Of a DNA stretch of 64,000 nt, positions 51,260 to 60,356 are shown one piece after another. Position numbers and translations under genes: made by a program. Every line of letters starts with the position of its first letter. The first letter of the stretch is position 1. The notes beneath the pieces are model-generated. The model saw only the letters and a program-made list of their open reading frames with translations, was not told the DNA's origin and did no database searches. Source of the stretch: Desertivirga arenae (GTDB lineage: Bacteria; Bacteroidota; Bacteroidia; Sphingobacteriales; Sphingobacteriaceae); NCBI RefSeq assembly GCF_017355785.1, contig NZ_JAFEWE010000004.1, forward strand, positions 62,001 to 126,000, written 5' to 3'.

Positions 51260-53563
51260 ATGAGAACAGAAATACTAGATCTAAGCCTAATCGATAAAGA
51301 AATTAATCATCCTGGCAGTAGTATTTCTTTTGAACCCTTCATTTCATACATGGAAGGTTTAGCGGCAGGACAAGGAGTTAAAGCATCATTTTACAAAAGC
51401 CTGGCCAGTAAATTCAAAGGAGAACTAGATATAGTAGAGGAAATTAAAGTAGAAGAACTGAGCAAATACACCGAGTTGTTGGAGCTCATCTACATGTTTC
51501 TTACGCCCCTTGTGTCTGCAGAAGATGATCATTTATGGGCTTTGGCAACTCCAATTCCTTCGAAAGTCCTGCTTAGCACTGATGCATTTTATAATTTTCA
51601 TGCGTGTGAATCAAATTGCACTATAGCTGGAGCCTTCGATGCAAAAAATATTTTTTCAGATAAAGAGAAGGCTTTTATGTATCGGGTTATACTTCAAAAG
51701 TTATTTAATATATCTGCCGGTGTTAATAGTGATTCCTATATTCAAACAGTAAATCCACTTAACAATCAGCCTATATATTACAAGGTTAATATTGACACTC
51801 GCTTTATTCAGGTTAGTCATCATGAACCTTTGCCTAAAGTAAGCCCCGAACAGTTAGAGAGTTGGCTGTGGGAGGTCGATGGTCAGGAGAAACTAGAGAA
51901 AATTCTACCTCTTTCCTCTTTTAGTATTAAGGGTTTTTCTATTCTTGAACTTGAAGATATCACTTCTGAACACGCCATAGAGAGCCTCAAGGATATTCTC
52001 GTTCAGCAAACGTTAGAACTTGACTACGAAGCTTTGAATCTTGCTCTCCAATCTCTGGTTGGAACTGCTCACGTAGATTTTGGATTGCTTCCTTTCTTGC
52101 AGCTTAATGGTAAAACAGTTTATTTAAATGAAAGCTGTACCAACAGCATTTTAATGTCGTCTGCCCGGAGTTACAGGGTTTCGCAGAACTATTTTCACGA
52201 GCATGTAGAAAGATATAGAAATAATGGAAGAGCAATCTTTCTAAACAATTTATCTGGGGAGGGTAGTGGTGACCCAGTGCTTAGAAGAATATTAAGACAA
52301 TCAGGTATAGAAGCATTCGCACTTGTACCTATATTGTTTAAGAAAAAAATGATAGGCGCCCTTGAATTGTATTCGAAAGAGCAAATTGTGCTATCTAAAT
52401 TGTTGACAAATAGGTTGAAGCCTGCGCTTCCTTATGTTGCACAATTACTGGAGCAAACTGGAGAGGAATTCCAAAACACGATTGATAATGCAGTAAGGGA
52501 TAATTATACATCCTTAAAAACTTCTGTCAAATGGAAATTTAACGAAGCTGTTTGGAAACAGATGCAGGAACATAGCCAGGAGCCAGCTCGAATTGTCTTT
52601 AAGGATTTATATCCTTTTTATGGAGCTATTGATATCAGGCAATCTACTGTCGAAAGAAATAAAGCAGCATTCGAAGATCTAAGCCAGACTATAAATCACC
52701 TCGAGAGGACTTTTGATCTATTAATAAATTTGAAGGAGGGCGAGGAGCTAGAGGAGCGTCTTCCGGATTGGCGGCAGCATTTTGATGACTACAAATCAGG
52801 AAAAGACGAACATCAATTTAATCATGTTCTGGAAAGCGACATACATCCGGTTCTTTCTGCCATAGCAGAACGTTCTAAACCGGCAGCTGAAGTGATTAAT
52901 GACTACTTTATCGAGAATTCTCACAGTAAAGGTATTTTACATAAAAACCGCAGGGAACTGGAACTATCGATGCAAAAAGTTAACGCAGTGATCAATCAGA
53001 CCCTTTTGAAAGATCAGAAAGATCTTCAAAGGGAATATTCTCATTACTTTGATAAGTTTCGAACAGATGGTGTAGAGTACGATATTTACCTGGGACAATC
53101 TATCGTTCCAGAGCGGGCTTTTAATAGAAATCATTTAGAAGCGTTTAGGTTGTGGCAGGTTAAAAGCATGGCAGAGATAGGGCGGATAACTAGCCGTCTT
53201 GCTCCTACGCTCCCTAAACCCCTTCTTACTACTCAGCTGATTTTTGTCCATTCTCATCCTATTGATATCAGTTATCGTAACGACGAGAAGCGATTTGACG
53301 TAGATGGTGGATATAGCATACGCTATCAGGTAGTTAAGAAACGTATAGACAAAGTGCATATTGATGGTACAGATGAAAGACTTACGCAGCCAGAAAAAAT
53401 TGCCATTGTTTACGCTCACGAAGCAGAAAAGGATGAATATAAAGCCTACATCCATAGATTGCAGGAGAAGGGTATTCTTGAGCATGATCTGGAGGAGCTC
53501 GATTTAGAAGAGCTTCAGGGCGTTAATGGTTTAAAGGCTCTTCGTGTAGGTATTGTTTTGTAG
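51260..53563 (+). CDS. Large GAF-domain-like cytoplasmic protein of unknown function
   Basis: 767 aa, no signal peptide or TM. The N-terminal ~220 residues are unassigned. A GAF-like region spans ~255-395 (VDFGLLPFLQLNGKTVYLNE, GRAIFLNNLSG, IEAFALVPILFKKKMIGALEL). The C-terminal half is helical, with ESDIHPVLSAIAERSKPAAE and HSHPIDISYRNDEKRFDVDGGYSIRYQ (abridged) towards the end. There is no HisKA, HATPase, GGDEF or EAL motif, so it looks like a sensor without a recognisable output. A Crp/Fnr gene follows 70 bp later. Confidence 0.7.
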   Translation: MRTEILDLSLIDKEINHPGSSISFEPFISYMEGLAAGQGVKASFYKSLASKFKGELDIVEEIKVEELSKYTELLELIYMFLTPLVSAEDDHLWALATPIPSKVLLSTDAFYNFHACESNCTIAGAFDAKNIFSDKEKAFMYRVILQKLFNISAGVNSDSYIQTVNPLNNQPIYYKVNIDTRFIQVSHHEPLPKVSPEQLESWLWEVDGQEKLEKILPLSSFSIKGFSILELEDITSEHAIESLKDILVQQTLELDYEALNLALQSLVGTAHVDFGLLPFLQLNGKTVYLNESCTNSILMSSARSYRVSQNYFHEHVERYRNNGRAIFLNNLSGEGSGDPVLRRILRQSGIEAFALVPILFKKKMIGALELYSKEQIVLSKLLTNRLKPALPYVAQLLEQTGEEFQNTIDNAVRDNYTSLKTSVKWKFNEAVWKQMQEHSQEPARIVFKDLYPFYGAIDIRQSTVERNKAAFEDLSQTINHLERTFDLLINLKEGEELEERLPDWRQHFDDYKSGKDEHQFNHVLESDIHPVLSAIAERSKPAAEVINDYFIENSHSKGILHKNRRELELSMQKVNAVINQTLLKDQKDLQREYSHYFDKFRTDGVEYDIYLGQSIVPERAFNRNHLEAFRLWQVKSMAEIGRITSRLAPTLPKPLLTTQLIFVHSHPIDISYRNDEKRFDVDGGYSIRYQVVKKRIDKVHIDGTDERLTQPEKIAIVYAHEAEKDEYKAYIHRLQEKGILEHDLEELDLEELQGVNGLKALRVGIVL

Positions 53564-53633
53564 AATCATTGCTGTTTTGTTTTCTTCTACTTAAGCAAAA
53601 AAATAGGATATTGGTCTTTCTTTTTCTTTGGCC

Positions 53634-54224
53634 ATGTACAACAGTCTCCGAAATTACATCACTGAATATTCATCTATTGATATAACAGATGAAGAATTTA
53701 CTCTTATACTGGATGCCTTCAAACCTAAACGTTTTAGGAAGCGTCAGTATTTCCTGCAGGAAGGAGATGTGTGTAAGTATACGGGGTTTATTGTTAAAGG
53801 TAGTATGCGCCAGTATTCCGTAGACCAATCTGGTAATGAACACATTGTAAAGCTTTGTATCGAAAATTGGTGGGCAGGTGATTATGAAAGCTTTGTTATG
53901 CTTACTCCTAGTAAGTATAATATTGATGCTGTTGAAGATACAGAGTTACTTCTGGTAACAAATGAATCTATTCAGGAATTAAGATCCCTTGTTCCTGCAG
54001 TAAACAGAATGATACAGGTAATGGATCAAAGAGGTATGATTGCCGGTCAGCGAAGAATGCACGCTTCCATTAGTCTTTCCGCTGAGGAACGGTATCTGGA
54101 GCTCGAGAATACTTATCCTGCCCTTTTACAGCGTTTCCCACAGACGATGATAGCTTCTTACCTGGGGATAACTCCTGAAACTCTGAGCAGAATTCGGAAG
54201 CAGTTAATTACAAGGTTAAAATAG
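53634..54224 (+). CDS. Crp/Fnr family transcription regulator
   Basis: 196 aa. An N-terminal cyclic-nucleotide-binding-like beta-roll (~25-110; YFLQEGDVCKYTGFIVKGSM) precedes a dimerisation helix and a C-terminal HTH (QTMIASYLGITPETLSRIRK). The usual cAMP-contacting RxS pair is not evident, as in many Bacteroidota members that sense something else or nothing. There are no N-terminal Cys clusters, so it is not an oxygen-sensing FNR. Start at the ATG at 53634; a TTG two codons earlier is less likely. Confidence 0.93.
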   Translation: MYNSLRNYITEYSSIDITDEEFTLILDAFKPKRFRKRQYFLQEGDVCKYTGFIVKGSMRQYSVDQSGNEHIVKLCIENWWAGDYESFVMLTPSKYNIDAVEDTELLLVTNESIQELRSLVPAVNRMIQVMDQRGMIAGQRRMHASISLSAEERYLELENTYPALLQRFPQTMIASYLGITPETLSRIRKQLITRLK

Positions 54225-54412
54225 TGCCAAATCTACTCTACGATCTTTATCAATATCAAACTTTTTAAATTGCGTCTTTATATTAGCATTGCTCTTCCTT
54301 TAATTGATAACGGTGAAAGATCAATTCAAAAAATTCACCGACTTCTTTCGGTGCTTTACCGGGAAGACCTATTTACCGGCCTAATTCTTATTCTCTGGCT
54401 TTATATTCTGCA

Positions 54413-54420
54413 ATACCTTT
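54413..54420 (+). promoter_or_regulatory. -7 element for the NTF2-like gene
   Basis: TACCTTTG matches TAnnTTTG and lies 40 nt upstream of the ATG at 54461. The preceding gap (54225-54412) also has a small hairpin (CACCGA 54336-54341 with TCGGTG 54348-54353) that may end the Crp/Fnr transcript. Confidence 0.5.
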
Positions 54421-54460
54421 GATTCATCAAAACGAAACAAAGTATTTAAAAATTAAGAAT

Positions 54461-54886
54461 ATGAAAACTCTATCTACTATCGCAGCAGCATTATTTATGG
54501 TATTATCCTTCAGCGCTTTCGCAGCAGATATCCCAACTACAACAAAATCAAGTATAGATAACAGGGTAAATAAATATGTTAGGGCAATAAGCTTAGGAGA
54601 CTCCGAAGGGGTAGAAGAAATTTTGGATAATTCGCTTACTTACCGTTTCGTTCGCGGAACAGAAATAAAGACTTATGGTAAAGCAGATTTGGTAAAGGCG
54701 ATAAGGGCTGCGGGAAAGGCAGAACAAAATTGTTCTACTGCTTATCAGATGCTGGAAAATGAAGAAGGGCAGATGGTAGTACTGTTAAATCAGAAGTACG
54801 AGGGCTTTTCCAAATTTACCCGTCTTACGTTTACTGACGCAAAAGATGGATTGAAGATTAGTAAAATAGCTAGCTGGTTTGAATAA
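54461..54886 (+). CDS. Exported NTF2-like/lumazine-binding-like protein
   Basis: 141 aa with a signal peptide (~1-21, SFSAFAADIP). The mature part has an NTF2/SnoaL-like cone: a helix (VNKYVRAISLGDSEGVEEIL), strands with TYRFVRGTEIKTYGKADLVK, and the C-terminal LKISKIASWFE. Such domains bind small hydrophobic ligands or act in stress proteins; no catalytic residue is certain. Start at 54461 gives the signal peptide. A hairpin terminator follows. Confidence 0.8.
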   Translation: MKTLSTIAAALFMVLSFSAFAADIPTTTKSSIDNRVNKYVRAISLGDSEGVEEILDNSLTYRFVRGTEIKTYGKADLVKAIRAAGKAEQNCSTAYQMLENEEGQMVVLLNQKYEGFSKFTRLTFTDAKDGLKISKIASWFE

Positions 54887-54925
54887 CAGTGCTTTATAAA
54901 CAAACTTATACTCTCTCTTAAAGCT

Positions 54926-54952
54926 TCTCTTCCATTTTTTTAATGGAGGAGA
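54926..54952 (+). terminator. Terminator of the NTF2-like gene
   Basis: TCTCTTCCATT and AATGGAGGAGA (54926-54936, 54942-54952) pair over 11 bp with one wobble, loop TTTTT, then TTTTTCTTTT. Confidence 0.9.
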
Positions 54953-55003
54953 TTTTTCTTTTGTCTCATGAATTTAATAAGTTTGTTTCTTAACCTTCAC
55001 TAA

Positions 55004-56365
55004 ATGAAATCTTGTTTCCGCCTTATCCTACTTCTTCTTATTTCTCAGAACTTGGTGGCTCAATCATTAAAAATTGAAAGTAACAACTTTAGCTCTGCCT
55101 TGACTAAGGCGAAGAGTGAGAATAAACCACTTTGTGTTTTGCTAATACCTTCTGAAAAGATTCCTGTACCAACAAGCTTTGTCAATATCAGGAAGGATAA
55201 AGGTATTACAACTATTCTCAATAAGAACTTTATAAACTTTGTACCAAGTGATGAGGATACAATAAGGCAATTTATTAAGAAGAAATATCCAGTAGAGCGC
55301 ACTCCGCTGCTTTTATTTGTAAATGGAGAAGGCGAGCTTTTCTATCGTTTCTTTCCGAATTTTAAAAGTGCAGACAGCCTTACTTCTCATTTCAAAATTG
55401 CTGCTGAGAAGTTTAGGGAAGAGAGAGCGCTCCCCTGGTATGTTCAGGAGTACAAGAAAGGAAACCGTGATACGACCTTTTTGAAATCATATATAAAGGA
55501 ACGGGAGAGTTTAGGCATATATTTTAATCATTGGCTGGCGGAAGAATATGCTCAGCAATTACCTCTAAAGTCTGTTACATCAATTCCTGTTATTGGCTTT
55601 CTGCTTCATACAGGGTTGGTATACGGTAGTCCTCTTTATAATCTGATTACTTCCAGGACGTCACTCAGAGATAGCGCCTGGGCTCGTTTCACATTAAAAG
55701 AACGTATGGAAATAAACAGCCGTACGGGTTTTAATACATTTACTGCAGCAGTAAAAAAGAAAGATCGGATGTTGGGAATGAAATCGGCAGAGCATGCGCG
55801 CGGCCTTTGGAGCAGCAAGGATTATAGCTATGCGCAGTATATTTATGAGAAGGAGTTAACGAGATTCTACAGCGCGATAAAAGATACGTCACAATTACTA
55901 AACCATATTACTTTTCTTATTGAAAGAAATTACTTAACGGTTACTACAGATAGTGTGAAAAAATACCGGGCTTTGTATCCTGAACTAAAGAGCAAAGTTG
56001 AGGAAGAAGCTGATGAAAGACCTGCTCTCTACAATTCGGACAGAAGTACTCTTGTTTTGAAAAGAGCCCGTGCTGGATTAATTGCCAGAGCACCAATGGA
56101 ACTTAATAATGCAGCCTGGACCGTTTACAACTCCTCTACAAATAAGGATCTTTTAATTAAAGCTCTTTCATGGAGTAAACAAGCTGTTAAACTGGAGCCC
56201 CTACCTGAAACCTATGATACGTTAGCTCATTTGTTATACAAGCTGGAGTTCTATCACGAAGCAGAACAAATGGAAATAGAAGCTTTGAAATTAGCTAAAA
56301 GCTCCAACCGATACACAGAGAAATACAAAACTGCTATTGAAAAGATGAAAAGCAGGGCATTGTAA
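55004..56365 (+). CDS. Exported thioredoxin-fold protein with TPR-like C-terminus, no CxxC
   Basis: 453 aa. Signal peptide ~1-20 (LISQNLVAQS). Residues ~25-145 resemble a thioredoxin-like domain (FSSALTKAKSENKPLCVLLI, RTPLLLFVNGEGELFYRF, with the cis-Pro-like RTP), but the CxxC site is replaced by a Ser-Glu-Lys-containing loop. The C-terminal part is helical with TPR-like units (NAAWTVYNSSTNKDLLIKAL, ETYDTLAHLLYKLEFYHEAE). It is probably a periplasmic scaffold or chaperone, not a disulfide enzyme. Exact family not recognised. Confidence 0.65.
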   Translation: MKSCFRLILLLLISQNLVAQSLKIESNNFSSALTKAKSENKPLCVLLIPSEKIPVPTSFVNIRKDKGITTILNKNFINFVPSDEDTIRQFIKKKYPVERTPLLLFVNGEGELFYRFFPNFKSADSLTSHFKIAAEKFREERALPWYVQEYKKGNRDTTFLKSYIKERESLGIYFNHWLAEEYAQQLPLKSVTSIPVIGFLLHTGLVYGSPLYNLITSRTSLRDSAWARFTLKERMEINSRTGFNTFTAAVKKKDRMLGMKSAEHARGLWSSKDYSYAQYIYEKELTRFYSAIKDTSQLLNHITFLIERNYLTVTTDSVKKYRALYPELKSKVEEEADERPALYNSDRSTLVLKRARAGLIARAPMELNNAAWTVYNSSTNKDLLIKALSWSKQAVKLEPLPETYDTLAHLLYKLEFYHEAEQMEIEALKLAKSSNRYTEKYKTAIEKMKSRAL

Positions 56366-56388
56366 ACCATAATATTAGGTAGAAAATG

Positions 56389-56411
56389 TACGCCAGCCAC
56401 AAGCTGGCGTA
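56389..56411 (-). terminator. Hairpin terminator of the SDR gene
   Basis: TACGCCAGC and GCTGGCGTA (56389-56397, 56403-56411) form a perfect 9-bp stem with loop CACAA between convergent genes; the minus-strand side is followed by CATTTTCT, the plus side by A residues, so it mainly serves the SDR gene. Confidence 0.75.
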
Positions 56412-56429
56412 AAAATGCAAGTTTGCAAC

Positions 56430-57170
56430 CTAAGCGTGGTAGCCTCCATCAATATCAATGATGGAACCTGTAGTATATGACGACTGAGGAGAGGCCAGGT
56501 AGGAGACCATTGAAGCAATATGTTCAGGTTTGCCAAATTGAGGAATAGCCATCAAGCTTCTCTGGAAATCAGCAAAGGGCGAAGTTTCAGGATTCATTTC
56601 TGTGTTTACCGATCCTGGTTGTACCAGATTAACGGTTATTCCCTTAGTACCTAAGTCGCGGGCAAGGCCTTTTGTAAGGCCTACCAAGGCAGATTTACTC
56701 ATGCTGTATAAGGTACTCATGGGTGCAGAAACTCTCTTAGCCATGCTACTTCCAATACTTATAATTCTGCCTGACGTGGACATTAGTTTTGAAGCCGCCA
56801 TGCAAGCCTCAACGATAGCTTCAACATTCACCGCCATAATCCGATCGTAATCCTCCCATGTGTGTTCCTCGAAAGGTTTAACAATAAAGGTTCCTGCAGA
56901 ATTTACAAGGATATCAAGGCCACCTTCAGATGAGACCAATTCTTCTATGGCTGCAGTTATTGCACCCCTTTGTCTATTGTCTGCTTGCACTGCTTTAACC
57001 CTATATCCTTTTGATTCAAGATTGGCAATCAAGGCTTCTGCCTGTTCTGCACTATTGGAGTAAGTGAATGTGACTGATGCCCCATCTTCTGCAAGCGCTC
57101 TAACGATTGCTGCTCCAATCCCCCGGCTGCCGCCGGTTACGAATGCTGTTTTGTTTTCTAATGTGTTCAT
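56430..57170 (-). CDS. SDR family oxidoreductase (3-oxoacyl-reductase-like)
   Basis: 246 aa. NAD(P)-binding TGGSRGIGAAIVRALAEDG, NSAGTF, the catalytic Ser in IISIGSSMAKR and Tyr-x3-Lys in TLYSMSKSAL, and the C-terminal VSYLASPQSSYTTGSIIDID are all classical SDR. The substrate is not readable; such SDRs regulated by HxlR proteins often handle reactive carbonyl or quinone compounds. Start at 57170 (MNTLENKTAFVTGG) is the family start. Divergent from an HxlR gene with a 94-bp shared region. Confidence 0.95.
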   Translation of the reverse strand: MNTLENKTAFVTGGSRGIGAAIVRALAEDGASVTFTYSNSAEQAEALIANLESKGYRVKAVQADNRQRGAITAAIEELVSSEGGLDILVNSAGTFIVKPFEEHTWEDYDRIMAVNVEAIVEACMAASKLMSTSGRIISIGSSMAKRVSAPMSTLYSMSKSALVGLTKGLARDLGTKGITVNLVQPGSVNTEMNPETSPFADFQRSLMAIPQFGKPEHIASMVSYLASPQSSYTTGSIIDIDGGYHA

Positions 57171-57194
57171 AAAACTATCTTTTTTGTTTGCTTG

Positions 57195-57202
57195 CAAAGC
57201 TA
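57195..57202 (-). promoter_or_regulatory. -7 element for the SDR gene
   Basis: TAGCTTTG on the minus strand, a TAnnTTTG match, 25 nt upstream of the SDR ATG. The divergent HxlR -7 element lies 12 bp away, so the two promoters share their upstream region. Confidence 0.5.
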
Positions 57203-57214
57203 ATTTGAGGACAC

Positions 57215-57234
57215 TACATTTGCCTGTACGTACA
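57215..57234 (+). promoter_or_regulatory. HxlR promoter element with overlapping palindromic operator candidate
   Basis: TACATTTG (57215-57222) is a TAnnTTTG match; the perfect 10-bp palindrome TGTACGTACA (57225-57234) lies right over the expected transcription start. That position suits an autoregulatory site for the HxlR protein encoded 31 bp downstream. Confidence 0.55.
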
Positions 57235-57264
57235 ATTTTATCAGGTACTAACATAAATGTAAGC

Positions 57265-57645
57265 ATGAGAAAGGAAAGTTCTAAGAATCTTGAAAATGAG
57301 ATACTTATTAATAATAGTTGTGGGATGGCTTATACTTTGAACGTAATTGGTGGCCGTTGGAAACCAGCAATTCTCTACCGTTTACTTACTGGTGCCATGC
57401 GATATAGCGAGTTGCGGAACGTATTACCACTGATAACAGAACGGGTGCTGGTACTTCAACTAAGGGAGTTGGAGAAAGATGGTTTAATTGAAAGAGAGGT
57501 ATTTCCTCAAGTGCCCCCAAAAGTAGAATATCGTTTAAGTGCCTTAGGCCGAAGTCTGGAGCCGTTACTTCACGCCCTTTCTGATTGGGGCAATGCCAAT
57601 AGACCGGAAAATGACAGCCTACGGGAACAGCCCTCGGCTTGCTGA
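57265..57645 (+). CDS. HxlR family transcription regulator
   Basis: 126-aa winged-helix regulator. The HxlR signature is complete: NVIGGRWKPAILYRLLTGAM, RYSELRNVLPLITERVLVLQ, LRELEKDGLIEREVF and VEYRLSALGRSL. A single Cys (~19, NNSCGMAYTL) lies just before the first helix, the place where the redox-sensing Cys sits in YodB/HypR-type members, so electrophile or redox sensing is possible. The gene is divergent from an SDR, its likely target. Start at the ATG at 57265; the frame is open further upstream but has no homologous sequence there. Confidence 0.94.
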   Translation: MRKESSKNLENEILINNSCGMAYTLNVIGGRWKPAILYRLLTGAMRYSELRNVLPLITERVLVLQLRELEKDGLIEREVFPQVPPKVEYRLSALGRSLEPLLHALSDWGNANRPENDSLREQPSAC

Positions 57646-57674
57646 AAGTGGGCCAGTAAATCTCGCCAAGAATT

Positions 57675-59525
57675 TTAGACCTCTGATAAGACTTCAAACG
57701 CTGCTTGCAAGGCGAGAACAAGCGTTTGAAGGTTAAACGGTTTAGTAACGTAATCATTCATTCCTGCCGAAAAACAAGCCTCTTTATCTTCCGGGAAGGC
57801 ATTAGCAGTCATTGCGATAATATGGGGTTGTTTAAAATCGAATTCTCTAATACGTTTTGTTGTTTCTATGCCGTCTATTTCGGGCATCAAGATATCCATC
57901 AAAATAACGTCGTATTGTTTTGAACTGACCAACTCAAGCGCCTCTCGTCCATTATTGGCCAGATCAGGGTTATAACCTAGTTTATTTAAAACTCGCAGAG
58001 CTAGTTTTTGGTTAACCAAATTATCTTCAACAAGCAGTATATTTAAAGGATACTGCAGGGCGATCTCCTCTGATAAGGTGTGTTCCTTTTGCCGATCTCG
58101 CTTGTCTATAGCAGCCTGCACTTCTCCTGTACTTGGCAAGCTTCCAATAGGGGCTTTTATACTAAACTTAAATGTTGATCCAACACCTTCTTCACTTTCA
58201 ACAGTAATCTGCCCTCCCATCATTTGTACTAAGCGCTGACAGATCACCAGGCCCAAACCTGTGCCACCGTATTGGCGGGTGGTAGAGGAGTCGACCTGTG
58301 AGAAAGCGTTGAAAAGCTTATGCCGTTTGCTTTCCGGGATGCCAATACCTGTATCCTTAACTTCGAACGTAAGTTCATTTTCATCATTACTGTTCTTAAC
58401 AGATCCAACGGAAAGAATAACTTTCCCCTTTCTTGTGAACTTAAGCGAGTTACTTAGAAGATTTAATAGTACTTGTCTTAAACGAAGGCTGTCTCCAATA
58501 ACAGATTGAGGAGTGCCGGGAGCTATTACATATAACAATTCCAGCCCTTTTTCTTCAGCTGTAAAAGCAAATAGGTCGATGATATCTTCGATCGTGTTAC
58601 GGAGTTTAAACTCGATAGATTCCAGCTCAAGATTCCCTGATTCAATCTTGGAAAAGTCGAGGATGTCATTGATGATAGCAAGGAGTGCCTGACCACTATT
58701 CGCTACTGTGCCTACATATTCTTGCTGTTCTTTGTTCAAGGGGCTTTCAGCAAGTAGTGACGTCATCCCTATAATCCCGTTCATTGGCGTCCGGATCTCA
58801 TGGCTCATGGTTGCCAGAAACTCACTTTTGGCTTTATTTGCATCATCAGCCTTTTTTCGTTCCTGCTCCAACTCAATATTCAGCTTTTGGAGGTTCTCTG
58901 TGTGGAGCTTTAGCTCTGCAGATTTTTTCTCAAGTTCATCTGATTTGAGCTTCAATTCTTTGTAAAGAACTTCCGCGGAGTTCTTTTCACTTCTGAGGAT
59001 AGCATTAAACTTCCTCTCAGATCTGACACTTAAGTATGAGATAACACTGCTCAATACTACAGCGGTAATAGTATTGAGATAAAAGTTAGAAGTGTACTGT
59101 TCTGCCGAGATGTTCTGCCATGAACTGTATTCGGGACCAAGAAATACACAGGAACAAAAACATATAACAGTTATTAGTGAGAGCCCCAGTATTTCTTTGT
59201 TAAAGTTTTTCTTATTCTCTACAAAAAATGGGATAGAAAAAAGAAGTGGTAGAAAGAATACATAGCCACCAATTTTGAGCCCTTCTGCAAAGCTGGAAAG
59301 CAGGAGGTGTAAGTTTACTAGCACTACAATAAGAAACTTGGTGTATTTTACCTTTCCTTCTTTAATTGCAAAGAGTAAGATGCCTCCAAAAAACATAAAA
59401 CCGGCAAGAATAGCTGCGGATATATATAAACCCTGGATGATATTGAAAGCAAGGATAACAGCACAACTGAGTTCTGTTACCAACCCTACCTGAACGGTAC
59501 GGTCATAAATTTGTTTTGTATTCAT
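57675..59525 (-). CDS. Hybrid sensor histidine kinase/response regulator
   Basis: 616 aa. About five or six TM segments (~15-165, no large extracytoplasmic domain) suggest sensing in the membrane. A coiled coil (~185-228) leads to the DHp domain with His242 ([18 protein letters not shown]), a HATPase_c domain ([41 protein letters not shown]) and a C-terminal receiver with Asp544 ([12 protein letters not shown]) and Lys in VTKPFN. There is no HPt domain, so a separate one is needed for a phosphorelay. A TATCTTTG element is ~77 nt upstream. Ends 29 bp from the convergent HxlR gene. Confidence 0.96.
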   Translation of the reverse strand: MNTKQIYDRTVQVGLVTELSCAVILAFNIIQGLYISAAILAGFMFFGGILLFAIKEGKVKYTKFLIVVLVNLHLLLSSFAEGLKIGGYVFFLPLLFSIPFFVENKKNFNKEILGLSLITVICFCSCVFLGPEYSSWQNISAEQYTSNFYLNTITAVVLSSVISYLSVRSERKFNAILRSEKNSAEVLYKELKLKSDELEKKSAELKLHTENLQKLNIELEQERKKADDANKAKSEFLATMSHEIRTPMNGIIGMTSLLAESPLNKEQQEYVGTVANSGQALLAIINDILDFSKIESGNLELESIEFKLRNTIEDIIDLFAFTAEEKGLELLYVIAPGTPQSVIGDSLRLRQVLLNLLSNSLKFTRKGKVILSVGSVKNSNDENELTFEVKDTGIGIPESKRHKLFNAFSQVDSSTTRQYGGTGLGLVICQRLVQMMGGQITVESEEGVGSTFKFSIKAPIGSLPSTGEVQAAIDKRDRQKEHTLSEEIALQYPLNILLVEDNLVNQKLALRVLNKLGYNPDLANNGREALELVSSKQYDVILMDILMPEIDGIETTKRIREFDFKQPHIIAMTANAFPEDKEACFSAGMNDYVTKPFNLQTLVLALQAAFEVLSEV

Positions 59526-59601
59526 TGTGCAACAAGCGTCCCGCCATCCAGTCTCCAGCTCGCTGGTAAAGAATGTCCCCTTTTTGTTTCTGTGGCTTAA
59601 A

Positions 59602-59609
59602 CAAAGATA
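59602..59609 (-). promoter_or_regulatory. -7 element for the hybrid kinase gene
   Basis: TATCTTTG on the minus strand, a perfect TAnnTTTG match, 77 nt upstream of the start at 59525. Confidence 0.5.
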
Positions 59610-59674
59610 TTCGTTTAGCGCTAACCCTGTTGCTTCTGTAGGTGAAATTTTTGTGAAAGATGACGGTTTTTATC

Positions 59675-60283
59675 TTATTGCTGCTGTCCTGCCTTTATAG
59701 GTCCTTCAACTGCCCGGTTGTAACCGTAGCTCACCACCGTAATACTGTTATTTTCTCTGCTATACCGAAGCTTAATCCAACCGTAATGAGTCTTCCCGCT
59801 AATCGATAAACGAACGGCCATTATTTTGGCCGTGCCATCACTCCAACGGGCAATAAAAGTAGGGTTAGGCTCATGACGTAGTGCAAGTAATCCATTTTTC
59901 GAATCCCAGGAGTATTCTTCCGTTAATGATCCTGAAATAACTTCTTCTCCTAAGTAAGACATGAGATTCATACAGTCAAAAAGAGGATTATGGGTCAGCT
60001 TAATTTCTATCATCTTATGGTCAGCAAGGTTCTTTACGAAGAAGCCTTTTAGGCTATCCATATCCGTTTTATACTTATCCTTATATATTTCAAAGTCATA
60101 CGCCCCATCCTCATTGATATCTAATTTAAGACCAGATGTCTGATTGAAATTAAGTGTACTGTTAATTTCTTTATAGTGGATGCCCTTTTGCTTTTCTAAC
60201 GCAGTTTCATTTTCTTTTTTACAATGAGCATTAAAAAGTCCTATTAAGGTTACAAATGCAGCTAAGCGAAACAATTTAAACAT
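59675..60283 (-). CDS. Putative lipoprotein of unknown function
   Basis: 202 aa. Signal peptide with a likely lipobox (LIGLFNAHCKKE, Cys ~21). The mature part contains LKLDINEDGAYDFEIYKDKY, an Asp-rich stretch recalling calcium-binding loops, and a WSDGTAKIMAVRLSISGKTH segment followed by GWIKLRYS, typical of secreted beta-sandwich domains. No family recognised. The gap to the next gene (60284-60356) holds only a weak hairpin. Confidence 0.7.
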   Translation of the reverse strand: MFKLFRLAAFVTLIGLFNAHCKKENETALEKQKGIHYKEINSTLNFNQTSGLKLDINEDGAYDFEIYKDKYKTDMDSLKGFFVKNLADHKMIEIKLTHNPLFDCMNLMSYLGEEVISGSLTEEYSWDSKNGLLALRHEPNPTFIARWSDGTAKIMAVRLSISGKTHYGWIKLRYSRENNSITVVSYGYNRAVEGPIKAGQQQ

Positions 60284-60356
60284 ATGGTCTTTACGGAAGC
60301 AGAGAGGTTTCTGCTACACAGATAATAAATCATTCTGATTTGGGTTCTCGTAATGC

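Noticed and set aside
56430-57170. Sepiapterin reductase for the pterin genes
   Set aside because: General SDR, distant from folE and next to an HxlR regulator; no evidence for pterin specificity.
57064-57264. Longer N-terminus for the HxlR regulator
   Set aside because: Antisense to the SDR start and crosses both promoters; HxlR similarity starts after 57265.
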